Of a stretch of DNA of 64,000 nucleotides, positions 30,598-41,149 are shown piece after piece. The first letter of the stretch is position 1; every line of letters starts with the position of its first letter. Made by a program: the position numbers and the translations under genes. The notes under the pieces were generated by a model that saw only the letters and a list, made by a program, of their open reading frames with translations, did not search any database and had not been told where the DNA came from. Source of the stretch: Dendrolimus kikuchii (taxonomy: Eukaryota > Arthropoda > Insecta > Lepidoptera > Lasiocampidae); NCBI GenBank assembly GCA_019925095.2, contig CM034403.1, positions 3,105,690 to 3,169,689 on the forward strand, given 5' to 3'.

Positions 30598-30732
30598 TAC
30601 ATACATACATAACTTCACGCCAGTTCCCTTGCGGGGTAGGCACTAACAACAGAGCGCCATTCAGGCTTATTCTAACGCCTCGCTTCTTTGACATTCATAG
30701 CTCTTATCATGCACGCTCGTCTGTTCTTAAGG
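30598..30732 (-). pseudogene. RTE-like LINE extreme 3' end
   Basis: The reverse complement of the 3' end of the 25278 copy, from the (ATGT)n tail (here acatacatacat) to cgtctgttcttaagg. A 5'-truncated insertion of about 135 bp. Confidence 0.75.
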
Positions 30733-30799
30733 TATTTTAATTTAATTTAATTTAATAATAACAATGTATAAAATTTGTTGTAATTATAGATCTTTGTGT

Positions 30800-31046
30800 T
30801 TTTTTTATTTTTTATTGCAGGACTTCAGCAGACAGGCAGACGGCCCACTTTATGGAAAGCGGTTACCATCGCCCATGGACATTTGCTACACCAAATGTGC
30901 TACAAATGCGCTGCTGCTCTCTTAAGGGAGACTGGAACCTGGTCACCAATGCCGGAACACAACATAAGGTTGTTATGGCGGCATACTCTAGACCAGGGGT
31001 GGTCGCCGTCCAGTCGGGAAAATACCCTACCACCTGGCTGTGTCTG
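30800..31046 (-). repeat. family A repeat, truncated copy
   Basis: Tail side tttttattgcaggacttcag to ctaccacctggctgtg. It stops 37 bp before a CR1-like coding remnant begins. Confidence 0.85.
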
Positions 31047-31082
31047 AAATAAATAAATAATTATTATTGAGCGCCTTCAGAA

Positions 31083-31812
31083 TTTTTGTATCAGGTTCAT
31101 ATTTGGGTTGCGAAAATATGACCATGTTTCCGAATATCGTAAAAGACTCAAGTGGCTTCCTATTCATTTTCGCCGGAATACTCACATTCTCAGTCTCCTG
31201 TATAATATATTATTTACTCCTAATAGTCCCCAGTACCTTAAGGAACGTTTTAACTTCCTTCGCCTATCCACTGCCCACAATTTGCGCCATGATACGTACC
31301 GAAAACTTATGACGCCTGTACACACTTCATCCTATTATGATAATTCTTTTACAGTGCAGGCTGTCAAACTTCGGAATATGCTACCTCTTACTGTCAGAGA
31401 GGCCAAATCCAACATTTAGAAATTTACTCAGAAAACACTATTTGTCCATAAATAGCCATGTCTGATCACAATATAATTATGCTAATACATTTATTATATA
31501 ATATATGTATTTTGTAATATATTATTGTATATGTATATATTTGTATATTACATTTATGACTATGTATATATGTATGTATTTGTATATTTATTTGTTAAAT
31601 TAGTTTGAGTATTTATGTGTCCCTTGCCTTTTTCCTGCACCACCTACATCACCTGATTCAAATTTGTTTTTGATTTAAGTTGCCTGGAAGAGATCGCTTT
31701 AAGCGATAAGGCCGCCTATTGTATCGCCTAGAAAATATTGTAAATATGGTCTGTTTTTGTAATTGTATGTTTTTGGTGTGCAATAAAGATTTATCTCTCT
31801 CTCTCTCTCTCT
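31083..31812 (+). pseudogene. CR1-like LINE, RT C-terminus plus complete 3' UTR
   Basis: A frame with FRLRKYD-type opening carries VSEYRKRLKWLPIHFRRNTH, then ILSLLYNILFTPNSPQYLKE, then NSFTVQAVKLRNMLPLTV, and stops. These are the conserved closing motifs of CR1-like reverse transcriptases (RLKWLPI, YLKER, F.V.A..LWN.LP). The tryptophan of LWN is changed to R. The 3' UTR contains a block ggaagagatcgctttaagcg, then aggccgcctattgtatcg, and ends gtgcaataaagatttatctc with (TC)n. It is the reference for the other CR1 tails here. Its (TC)n end is about 35 bp from the donor of the TIL gene's first exon. Confidence 0.75.
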
Positions 31813-31845
31813 TAATAATATGTTATATTGAAAGTCTATTCTTAC

Positions 31846-31927
31846 CTTTTACAATAAAAATGGCAGCACTGAGGGTCACCGCAATAAAGAAAAACACTAA
31901 TAAATTTTCTTCAACTTTTCTAAACAT
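31846..31927 (-). CDS. TIL-domain protein, first coding exon (signal peptide)
   Basis: On the minus strand an ATG (31925-31927) opens 27 codons: MFRKVEENLLVFFFIAVTLS, then AAIFIVK. The frame leaves in phase 1 at a donor gtaagaat (31838-31845). A charged start followed by a long hydrophobic core fits a signal peptide or signal anchor. The exit phase matches all three TIL exons downstream on the same strand, the main reason for joining them. The join crosses about 14 kb of repeats and is therefore inferred. An alternative is a short secreted peptide with other exons I missed. Confidence 0.6.
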
Positions 31928-32099
31928 TTTTATTTATTTGGCAATCGTCTATCTATCTGTACGTTAGAGATTAATCTGTCGATATTAAAGGCTACACTCA
32001 GGGTTAGTATGACCTTAAAGCCGCGTTCACACTACACCAATACATTTTTTTATTTTACATAGTTAAAAGCCACATTTGATTTAGTTCACACTGTAGGAC

Positions 32100-32510
32100 A
32101 TGGACACTGACAGCGGGACTGGTCCACAAATTCAAAGTCGCTCAACGGGCTATGGAGCGAGCGATGTTAGATGTTTCTCTTATGGATAAAATCAGAAATG
32201 AGGACATCCGTAAGAGAACGAAGGTAACCGACATAGCTCGCAAAATTAGCAAGTTGAAGTGGCAGTGGGCCGGTCACGTCTGTCGCAGGACCGACGGCCG
32301 ATGGAGCAAACGAGTCCTGGAGTGGAGACCACGTCTCGGCAAACGTAGCGTAGGACGCCCTCCAGCCCGGTGGTCTGGCGACCTGCGCAAGATCGCTGGC
32401 AGGGGCTGGATGAGAAAGACGGGAGACCGGGATATGTGGCGCGTACTTGGGGAGGCCTACGTCCAGCAGTGGACTGAGAGTGGCTGAAGAGGAAGAAGAA
32501 TGAGGTAATA
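32100..32510 (+). pseudogene. RTE-like LINE, C-terminal RT region (KWQWAGHV type)
   Basis: The frame from MERAMLDVSLMDKIRNEDIR through KISKLKWQWAGHVCRRTDGR and RVLEWRPRLGKRSVGRPPAR to EAYVQQWTESG-stop is intact for 111 codons. Upstream bases (ggtccacaaattcaaagtcg) also encode the family's VHKFKVAQRA segment in the same frame. The motif set is typical of abundant lepidopteran RTE-type endonuclease-reverse transcriptases. The catalytic domains are missing. Confidence 0.75.
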
Positions 32511-32574
32511 TACGCGAGATTACAGCTTTTTGAGACATATTGATTGAGGTCAATAATACCTATGCTGCTATGCT

Positions 32575-32757
32575 CATATTATAAAGGGTTAAGTTTGTGA
32601 ATTTGTTTGTAAGGAGTAATCTCTGAAACTACTGAATTATGTTTGAAAATTCTTTCACTAGTAGAAAGATACATTATTAACGAGTAATATAGGCTATATT
32701 TCATTGTTATTAACAATTTTTTTACGCCCAGTAAAGTGGGTACGGTACAGCTAGTTT
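32575..32757 (+). mobile_element. Helitron-like non-autonomous fragment
   Basis: Opens tattataaagggttaagttt, contains cactagtagaaagatacatt, and ends gtacggtacagctagt, a CTAGT terminus. Confidence 0.5.
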
Positions 32758-33079
32758 GATATAAAATGGATATGGAGAGCACTAAATTTAAAAAATAAGG
32801 TTATACAGTTTACTTATTATTAGAAGAAAAGGGGTTTAAGGTAACTAATATTTTCTATAGTTCGATTGTTTTAAGATAAGAGAGATTGTAGGGAATATAT
32901 CATACAAATAGTATTTATTGTCTGCCTGCATGCATGCGGCTCATATAAATTTAGGTGGTAATCAAGCATATAACAGATAACGCTTTTTAAGTGCTATGAA
33001 CGAAATCGGTTTTTATATAAGTCGGAATAGTATTAGATATTAATTTTTATAAACAATTATTAAGGTATTTTCATTTTTA

Positions 33080-33368
33080 TCCATGCTAGTATGGAGAAAG
33101 AATACAATTTCTGCGGCCGGGTGGACTGTCGTAAGAGGCGATACAACAACCCGCATCCAGGACATATGCCTATCTGAATTACAACCACCCCTGGTATACA
33201 GTATGCCGTAACACCATCGAGTTGTGTTCCAGAGTTCGTAGGTTCCAGTCACCCCTTCGAAGCTGGCAATATATTGGTAGCATCTTTGGTGGTGCAAATG
33301 TCCATAGGTAACTTTCCATCCGATAGAACGTTAAGTCTGTCTACTGTACTCGATCAAGAAGAAAAATC
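33080..33368 (+). repeat. family A repeat, old full-length copy
   Basis: From atggagaaagaatacaattt to ctgtactcgatcaagaagaa, with many substitutions and short deletions. Confidence 0.75.
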
Positions 33369-33409
33369 TATTGTTTCAATAAATAAATAGATTAATTAAC
33401 AAACTTTAT

Positions 33410-33870
33410 ACTTTTATGATAGCTCTGTCACAGTGCAGGCTGTCAAACTCTGGAATGCGTTGCCTCCTACTGTCAGAGAGGCCAAAACATTACCTTAGAA
33501 AGTGCTATCTGTCTCTAGATAAATATGTCTAATATATTAAACATTTACTTATTTATCATTATAATGTTAACAAATATATTTATTTAGACTATTTTGTATA
33601 TACGTATATACATTACTATTATATTTTTTTATATATGTATTAAATTTATAAATTAGTGTAAGTATGTATATTTAAATCGTACAGTCCTTCTTTTTTCTGC
33701 TCCACCTACATCGCCAGATTAGTTAAGAATTTCTTTTAAGCTAGGTTGCCTGGAAGAGATCGCTTTTAGCTCTAAGGCCGCCTCTTGTTTTGCCAAGAAG
33801 TATTGTAATTATACATTTTGTTTTTGTATTTGTTTATTTTGGTGAGCAATAAAGTGTTATCTATCCAATA
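33410..33870 (+). pseudogene. CR1-like LINE, last codons and 3' UTR
   Basis: Starts gatagctctgtcacagtgca, encoding the VTVQAVKLWNALPPTVREAK-type segment. The UTR contains tgcctggaagagatcgcttt and gtgagcaataaagtgttatc. Confidence 0.7.
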
Positions 33871-33889
33871 ATTTCACTCGTGTGAATAA

Positions 33890-34450
33890 GGCCTTACACA
33901 ATTATTGACAGCAGCTAGTTTTTGTTGGAGTAAAAAAATAGTGACATCCTTGCAGCGGACCGTGGTTGCATTGAAAACTAAACAAACCCGCTTCACTTCA
34001 ATCAAGAACGGTCTCATTTACGCAATCATTTATTGTCATGACACTCGATTCGTTTCCACCACCTACTATTCGTTGATCCGCTTGAACAGGATATTATTAC
34101 TCAATATTTTTTTTTATGGATGTATAGGTTTGCGTTTGACCACTGTCTCACCTGATGTTGAGTGATGACGCAGTCACTCGTGACTTGAAGACTTCAAGAC
34201 TGTATTTGTCAGGAAAAACAAACTCCGGCAAATTATTTCACTCTTCGGCAGTGCGCACCAGAATAGATGAAGCGAAACGCTTGGTTCTGACTGGTGGTAC
34301 TTCCACCATCTAACGGTGGCGCAAACCCGTGCGTCTGGTTGTCCGATGATAAAATGGGGATGGAGGAATCAGGTCGTGCAATTCTAAGGAACACTCCCCG
34401 AAATGTATCCGATAGAAGGCAGTTAGCCCCGCGACCTTGCGTCTATGCTC
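33890..34450. repeat. old LINE-like debris
   Basis: The block gcgtctggttgtccgatgat and its surroundings match, inverted, 58455-58495 (atcatcggacaaccagacgc). The minus frames are broken. It probably derives from a LINE; class unknown. Confidence 0.35.
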
Positions 34451-34463
34451 TAGACCACCCTTT

Positions 34464-34801
34464 CCCAAAGTGGGCGATAACGCCCAATTCATTTCGAAAC
34501 GGAGCGACCGATTGACATGATTTTCATTTCATTTATTCAATAACACAGGACAGATATATGAACTACGCGGAGAGAAATATCGAACCAAGTTTGAGCAATC
34601 TCTTAATTAATATTAGTTGATGTTCACAAGTTGTAGTCGAGACTCGAGAGTTCAGTCGGTGTCTAAGAGTCCTCCTAGCTAGATTAAATTACAAATCGCC
34701 CCCCAAGCCTCTACACAACGCCCCCATTTTTTTCTGGGTCTCTTACCGCCCCCCTTTAGGTCTGCAGCGCCCTCAAGTGGGCGTTATCGCCCACTTTGCA
34801 A
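34464..34801. mobile_element. hAT-like TIR element (aagtgggcgataacgccc ends)
   Basis: The left end ccaaagtgggcgataacgcc is repeated inverted at the right as gggcgttatcgcccactttg. The inverted repeat is about 21 bp. The interior contains the ttacaaatcgccccccaagc and acgcccccatttttttctgg blocks and no coding frame. Similar aagtgggcgataacgccc termini are common in insect hAT-like repeats. No clear target duplication was found. Confidence 0.6.
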
Positions 34802-34997
34802 GACCAAAGGTGTTACAAATGCGCTGCTGCTCTCTTAAGGGAGACTGGAACCTGGTCACTAATGTCGGAACACAACTCAAGGTTGTTATGGCGACATACT
34901 TTAGACCAGGGGTGGTAGCCATCCAGTCGATCAAATGCCCTGCCACCTGGCTGTGGGTTGTTTTTTCGCCTCTTACGACAGGCCACCCGGCCTCCTT
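34800..34997 (-). repeat. family A repeat, truncated on both sides
   Basis: Starts agaccaaaggtgttacaaat immediately after the hAT-like terminus and stops at cgacaggccacccggcc. The lost tail side suggests a deletion linked to the neighbouring element. Confidence 0.8.
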
Positions 34998-35296
34998 CTG
35001 GTTAAAAATAAATGTGTGCATAGATATATCGACATTTTTGGAAATTCAACCCTAAAGTGAAAAAGGGGCTACTTTTTATCTTTTTTTTAAATTTCTAAAC
35101 TATGACTACTTTAAATCTACGAGAGCGAAGCCGCGCGCAATAGCTAGTAGTATAATAAATCTGTAGAAGGTTCGAGTTTGTACAATGAATTTAAAAATAA
35201 GAAAAAAGTCAGGAGAAATTACGAAAATTGTTTTTGTTTTTGAATTTTGAAATAGATATATTAATCAATTTCTAAACAGATACATTCATTTTTATT

Positions 35297-35598
35297 TTTT
35301 ATTGAAGGAGTTCGGCAGACAGGCCCACTTGATGGAAAGCGGTTCCCATCGCCTATGGACATTTGCAACACCAAAGGTGCTACAAATGCGCTGCTGCTCT
35401 CTTAAAGGAGACTGGAACCTGGTCACTAATGCCGGAACACAACACAAGGTTGTTATGGCGGCATACTCTAGACCAGGGGTGGTCGCCATCCAGTGGAGCA
35501 AATACTCTACCACCTGGCTGTGGGTTGTTTAGTCGCCTCTTACGACAGGCCGCTGGGCCGCAGGAAATTGTATTCTTTCTCCGTTCCTGCACGGATTA
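35297..35598 (-). repeat. family A repeat, full-length copy
   Basis: From ttttttattgaaggagttcg to ccgttcctgcacggattaaa. Confidence 0.85.
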
Positions 35599-35739
35599 AA
35601 CATACATATTATCACACCTATTTACCATAGGGATAGGCAGAGACGATGGATATCCACTTGTTAAGATTTTGACATACATCATAGTTTAAAAAAACCCAAA
35701 GTCCTAGACACCATATGGAAAATAATTTTATTTGCACCC

Positions 35740-36250
35740 TTAATACGTGAAGCAAAAACACAGCAAAAACTTTGAACCCCTTTTTACGAAAATTGCGCGG
35801 ACGGAGGAGTATAAATTTCGCACACTTATAATTAAATAGAGAAGAAGCTACAAATGCTAATTTTTTTTTTAATTATGCATAAAAAATACAGTAAATCAAT
35901 AAAAAACACATTACACACACTACCATGTATTTGACACACACACGAGTGTATACTCTTTTGTTTATTGTTGCCTTGGCGAAATCTGTGATTATAGAAGTAT
36001 AGTCTTTGACAATAGAACCTTAATGATGTTCAAATTTATAATTTAAATTAATTATGGTCGAATTTCGACCACGGGCGACCACTGTAATGTTATTTTTATT
36101 GATTTAATGTATTTTTTATGCATAATTTAAAAGAAATATTAGTATTCGTCCCTTCTTCTCTATATAAACTATAAGTGTGCGAAATTTCATACTCCTCCCT
36201 CCGCACAATTTTTGTAAAAAGGGTACAAAGTTTTTTGGTTCACGTATTAG
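35740..36250. mobile_element. long-TIR foldback element
   Basis: The left arm (35741-35905: atacgtgaagcaaaaac, aattgcgcggacggaggagt, cgcacacttata, aattatgcataaaaaatac) is mirrored by the right arm (about 36090-36250), giving arms of roughly 150 bp. The loop holds gccttggcgaaatctgtgat and the palindrome ggtcgaatttcgacc. It has no coding frame. Related pieces: 530-735, 36416-36478 (loop fragment) and 41600-42015. Confidence 0.8.
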
Positions 36251-36415
36251 TATATAGATATATATGCTTGTATGGAGTTTATGTCAAATTAGAACCGATA
36301 GTTAGGCACATGAACGGTCGGTAAGGTATAACCGGCCATTAGTGTTGCATATACTATGGGCGACAGTGACGTACAAGCATAAAAATTACCAATCTAAGGA
36401 TATTTATTTACAATA

Positions 36416-36478
36416 CTACCTTATGATGTTCAAATTTATAATTTAAATTAATTATGGTCGAATTTCGACCACTAGTAT
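36416..36478 (+). repeat. loop fragment of the long-TIR element
   Basis: Repeats the loop text gatgttcaaatttataattt through ggtcgaatttcgaccac. Located about 160 bp after the complete element. Confidence 0.75.
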
Positions 36479-36479
36479 T

Positions 36480-37575
36480 TTTAAATCTTCATTATGAGAA
36501 AGTGCCAAAAGTAAACAATTAATGCGGTTTAAAATCTAATCGCACCGCAAGGGGTCGTTCGGGAACATAAATCAATTTCAGCGCTGAAATTTATAGTTTC
36601 CCTTCCTCGGTAACGCTTGAATGTCCCCCAGTCCAAATTCAACCTTGCTCTGAAGGAATACGGTATACTTTGGGTCTATAGACTCTGAACAAAGAGAAGC
36701 ATTTTCGAAATGAAATAATTTTTCATTTAAAACAAAGCGTTGTCAAGTAAACAGTTTCGTAGAAGTTTTGAGGTATGGCGGTATGTGGTATAAATGGGAT
36801 TAAAATTTTAAGTATTTTTGAAAATTACCTTAACTGTAGATGAAAACTGTAGAGCAGACTATATTTTTACTGAAAATCTTGTTTTTTCTTATTGATGAAT
36901 GTATGAAAACATTAAATAAATGAAGTTATGTATTTGCCATGCTAAAACACGTCGTGACTTTGAATTGACGGTACTTGTGTTTTTTTAATACCTACATTTG
37001 ATTTATTGAGTAAATAGTGTGTTTTACCCTAATAAAAACTAGTGTAGGGTTAATTATTAAACGCTTGTATTCAATTTCCTAAAAAAAAATGCTCGTATAA
37101 ACGTCACTGTAAAATCGTGAGTGTCAATCGAATTGACATTTCAACACGTCTACGAGTAGCGCCACCGTCCATACGATACTGCATTTCACTCTCTTCAAAT
37201 CAAAATCTACGAGCTATCATTGAGTCGAATCTGACTATTTCTAAGTGCATATTTCAAAATTATCAAACACCAAGATTGTATTTCTCCCATCAAAAACATA
37301 CATGTGAAACAAGAGCCAAGTTCAATATTATGATATATGTCTTGATTGTTGACAAGTTAAAATATCATTTCTTCTTATAACTTGGATAATACATTAAAGC
37401 TTAAGGTTTGACTTGGCTAGTTCTAATATACGAATTATATTATACCCTTCGCAAATTCTAAAGCTGTAAGTTCTTATTTTATTCTTCCAAAAATTTGGCT
37501 TGCCGGTGAAAACTACTCATCGAACATAGGGCTCTTCCAAGACTGTATTAGTAGGTATTTAAATAATAATTTTAA
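36480..37575. other. no supported feature
   Basis: AT-rich. The longest frame (37117-37380) lacks any recognisable motif or codon bias visible by eye. I leave it uncalled. Confidence 0.5.
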
Positions 37576-37580
37576 TTTCT

Positions 37581-37898
37581 TCCGTGCTGGAACGGAGAAA
37601 GAATACAATTTCCTGCGGCCTGGCGGCCTGTTGTAAGAGGCGACAAAACAACCCACAGCCAGGTGGTAGGGCATTTGTCCGACTGGATGGCTACCACCCC
37701 TGGTCTAGAGTATGCCGCCGTAACAACCTTGAGTTGTGTTCCGGCATTAGTGACCAGGTTCCAGTCTCCCTTAAGAGAGCAGCAGCGCATTTGTAGCACC
37801 TTTGGTGTTGCAAATGTCCATAGGCGATGGTAACCGCTTTCCATCAAGTGGGCCGGCCGTCTGCCTGTCTGCTGAACTCAAGAAATAAAAATAAAAAA
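37581..37898 (+). repeat. family A repeat, full-length copy
   Basis: From tccgtgctggaacggagaaa to gctgaactcaagaaataaaa. One of the best-preserved copies, with a small ggccggcc duplication near the 3' end. Confidence 0.85.
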
Positions 37899-38439
37899 TT
37901 AAATATTAGAAATTAAAATTAATAAATATTAATTGATTTTGGTCGATTCATTTAAAATCAGTATCATTCCTTCCCTTATCTTACCAGTAGTAAATAAAAA
38001 ATTGGTATTACTTTGTATGAAGTTTATAGTTAGGGAAATGAATGATTAATAAGACTATACCTTACTTAATAGGTCTAAGACCTAAAAATTCACCGGTAAA
38101 AACTTCCCCAAAATCGGCCCCATCCATTATAACTTTAAAATCATCCAATTTGTTAGTACAAATGACAAACAAGGGAGCCATTGTTCAAATAATCCAGGGA
38201 ACGCCTTTATCCTGTTCTATCCCAGATCTTAATCTTAAGATATTGTCAAATAAATCCCCCTACTAATAACTTAACCGTATGTCAAGTGAGATTTGGAATT
38301 TAATTGATATGGTGTTATCCTTTGTAATCTAAGTATATGATGTAGCAAGTAGGGTTATAATAACAGTCCATAATCTGTGATATGGGTCTTGACGTCGTGG
38401 TCGATAACCTTCAACTCTTTTGATAACTGACCACATTCA

Positions 38440-38520
38440 GTTTCAAATGCCTTGATAGGCTTGTCTACTTATTTCTGTTCATGGCTACCTGGCAAGCAGG
38501 TATGAACAGGTAAGTCAATG
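38440..38520 (+). repeat. fragment shared with 18735-18795
   Basis: Shares tgccttgatagg and ttcatggctacctggcaagc with the CR1-like tail region at 18740. Confidence 0.5.
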
Positions 38521-38589
38521 TAGGTAATTACACCGTTCTGTTAAACAATAAAAAATTGTATCATAAAAAAGATGATTTAATTACAAAAT

Positions 38590-39180
38590 AATCGTATAAT
38601 ATTTTCTTAAGTTTTCGCGTCTTGTATACATAATAAAACTACGTTTTAATGGTTTTTAGGCTATTGAAATAAAAAAAACACCCAAATTTCAATAGAGAAG
38701 ATGGTTGGCAAGTACCACCTGTTTGGGATCCAATCATCAAAACTATTAAGACCCAAACCCAGCAAAAACCAGCTGCCAGACCTCAAGACACTGTGAGCTC
38801 TTTCTGCGTACAACGGAACACAAACCAACTTGACTGATAATTGCTTTTATTTTTACCTCCCACCCATTTTAATATTATATAAAATTATTAGAGCTAGGCA
38901 TGTTTGCTGAAGAGTTTCTTGCGCCGCTTCTTCTCGTCAAGCCATAACATGTTGTGAAGCGGTAGTAAATTAGATTAGGCTCCCATAGAGTAAATAATAA
39001 CCATAAACAAAATTAAAATTAACAAGTTGGCGGTAGGCTAAATAAAACTTTAACAATACTCGTTGACACTTGACATCTTTGTCTTCAGTGATCACGGCCA
39101 CTGAAAAGTGGCCGAAACGTCGGAAAAACCGAAATCAAATAAAATTACCGCGCTCAAAACCGTTAAAACGTAGTTTTATT
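38590..39180 (+). mobile_element. Penelope-like terminal fragments, two partial copies
   Basis: The first piece (38600-38660) has ttcttaagttttcgcgtctt and aaaactacgttttaatggtt. The second (39055-39180) has gatcacggccactgaaaagt, ggccgaaacgtcggaaaaac, then ccgttaaaacgtagttttat. Both recur inverted at 19190-19365. The ggccact-GAAA-agtggcc hairpin followed by gaaacg recalls, but does not fulfil, a hammerhead core. The intervening part (38700-39000) is unrelated, with LINE-like cgccgcttcttctcg words near 38935. Confidence 0.4.
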
Positions 39181-39329
39181 AAATATTCGTATAAGCTTGG
39201 CTCCAAAAAATCGTTGAAGGTATATTATTGGCATGCTTTGAAGACTTCGAAAATAGCCATGAATACTTTTCGATTGGCAAGCCATTGTAACAGCCTTTGA
39301 TGTGACTATTCTCACAGCACAGTAAGCAA

Positions 39330-39680
39330 TGAACACCGTTTTTTTTATTGGACTTGACTTTATGTTGTTGGTTCGAAGACCTTACAACTTTACCGGGGTT
39401 CTTGGGCGAAGGCGCTCGAGTCCGGGGGGGCAACTTGCTCGAGGGAGCTCACTAAGGAGTTTTACCTCGGCTGGACTGTTGCCATGAGAGGAGGATGAAT
39501 TTAATGATGCCCACCATAGGGCGACACAAAGCACTAATTGAGAACGGGCGACGGGTAATATAAAGCCCGAGGCGAAGGATCCCGGCCGGCGGCCTACGTT
39601 ATCTTAAACGGCGGAACGGAACGGAAGAAACGGCGAAAGAAAGTTCCCAGCAACACGCCTAGTGCTACGCCTTTTATACG
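39330..39680. repeat. GC-rich repeat fragment, unclassified
   Basis: Shares ttgactttatgttgttg and gttcgaagacctta-type words with 22600-22940. No protein motif. Confidence 0.35.
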
Positions 39681-39689
39681 AAAATACTA

Positions 39690-40290
39690 TCCTACAAAAC
39701 AATAACATTTCATCATTGCTAAAAATAGCAATTACATCATAGTGTTGCCAGTATCACAAAAACAATTATAATAATTAGTTACTGATGCATTAAATTATCT
39801 AGACGATAATTTAGTGGGCTTATGAAATTAAATAAGCTGTAAAAAACGGTAATTTAATTATAAATCGAATCATCTGATAAATCGACTAAAAATACATCTT
39901 GTAACACTATGCAGGAGTTTTTGGCGGGAACTGAAAGGGGACGTTGTGCTGTGCAGTTTTGTTTTCTAAAAATGTGTAAAATCACTCTAAAATGAACAGT
40001 AGTTGTAGGATATTGATAGTTTTTGAGTAGTTATTATGTGTTTTTGTGAGAAATGTGAACTGCATAGTCAAATGTGGCCTTTCGAGTATTCACAAGAACT
40101 CCGTTGAATGGCGTCGATTGTAGCCTACGATACAACTGCGCCTGGCTTAAAGGCCTAGTTGCCAAGCCATAAACATAAAAAAACACTGTCTGTTCACTAA
40201 TCAATATAATTTGATTATAAATATATCAAATCCTTCCTTCACCCATCTGATAAGTAGATGAGACATATTTTTCAGCGTATCCTTACACTA
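39690..40290. other. no supported gene; short repeat piece at the right end
   Basis: AT-rich. Only the cccatctgataagtagatga block near 40245 matches elsewhere (18036-18100, inverted). Confidence 0.45.
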
Positions 40291-40296
40291 TTTGAC

Positions 40297-40545
40297 GGCC
40301 TCTGTGGTTGAAAGGGCTATGCCTTTGCCGGCCTACCTCACTGCAACGCAGAGGCTCCGGGTTCGATTCCTGGTATAGTAAATTTCGGAAAACGTCTTTT
40401 CTCCGTTATTTACTATGGTCTGGGTGTCTGGGATCGGCCCCACAATAGTCCGTTGTATATTACCCATAACACAAGCGTAACTTGCTTAATTTGGGGATAT
40501 GAAATGTGTGTGTTTGTCTGCCGATTATTATTATATTTGTATGTC
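40297..40545 (+). mobile_element. tRNA-derived SINE, near-complete copy
   Basis: Head gcctctgtggttgaaagggc, with B box gggttcgattcctgg, body cgtcttttctccgttattta, and end tgtctgccgattattattat. The A-box region has mutated (gaaagggctatgcc). Confidence 0.85.
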
Positions 40546-40735
40546 TTTCAAGACCACGGGCCATAAAAATGGCCCGGACATTTGGAGGGCTTGCGTGGGG
40601 CCATGGGAAGGCTAACACGTAGAGGCCCCTTGACAAATTTAATCTAATGTAGCGTGACACTGACCGGCGATTATCTCTGTCTACATATAATAATGCACCC
40701 AAGGACAATCCCCGGCCAGTGTAGGACTATCATAC
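40545..40735 (+). repeat. family E repeat, partial copy
   Basis: Matches the first 190 bp of 28200-28800 and stops at cagtgtaggactat. An RTE tail follows directly. Confidence 0.75.
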
Positions 40736-40738
40736 TCA

Positions 40739-40892
40739 TACATACATACATACATAACTTCACGCCAGTTCCCTTGCGGGGTAGGCACGAACAACAGAGC
40801 GCCATTTAGGCCCATTCTTACACACCTCACTTGCTTCTTTGACATTCATAACTCTTGTCATGCACACTCGTCTGTTCTTAAGGCTCCTGACA
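40739..40892 (-). pseudogene. RTE-like LINE 3' end inserted into a Tc1 remnant
   Basis: The reverse complement of the (ATGT)n end and last ~45 codons of the 25278-type element. It stops exactly at gacat, where Tc1 transposase sequence begins. The join is a 5'-truncated insertion. Confidence 0.75.
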
Positions 40893-41097
40893 TAATCCCA
40901 TTGAGCATGTTTGGGACAATTTAAAAAGAGTTGTATATGCGAGAAACCCTTTGCCCACGACAGTGGCAGCACTAAGAACAGCACTTTCAGAAGAATGGCA
41001 CAATATTCCGCAAGATCTTTTAATAACCCTAATAAAATCTATGCGGAACCGATTAGAATCCGTACTAAGGGCAGCTGGAGGTAATACACCTTATTAA
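40893..41097 (+). pseudogene. Tc1-type transposase, C-terminal remnant
   Basis: One frame reads NPIEHVWDNLKRVVYARNPL, then SEEWHNIPQDLLITLIKSMR, then NRLESVLRAAGGNTPY-stop. NPIEH.WD.LKR (around the third catalytic acid) and the W..IP..L..L..SM..R closing are diagnostic of Tc1-family DDE transposases. The N-terminal two thirds are missing, removed or displaced by the RTE insertion. Confidence 0.85.
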
Positions 41098-41149
41098 AAC
41101 ATAAATAAACCCTTGCATAAAGTTTGTGTCTATTGTTAAAACCAATTTT

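Noticed and set aside
37117..37380. 87-codon plus-strand frame starting MSVNRIDIS
   Set aside because: No splice sites, domain or repeat support; AT-rich random-looking composition.
38042..38266. 74-codon plus-strand frame with lysine and serine
   Set aside because: No recognisable motif and no flanking gene structure.
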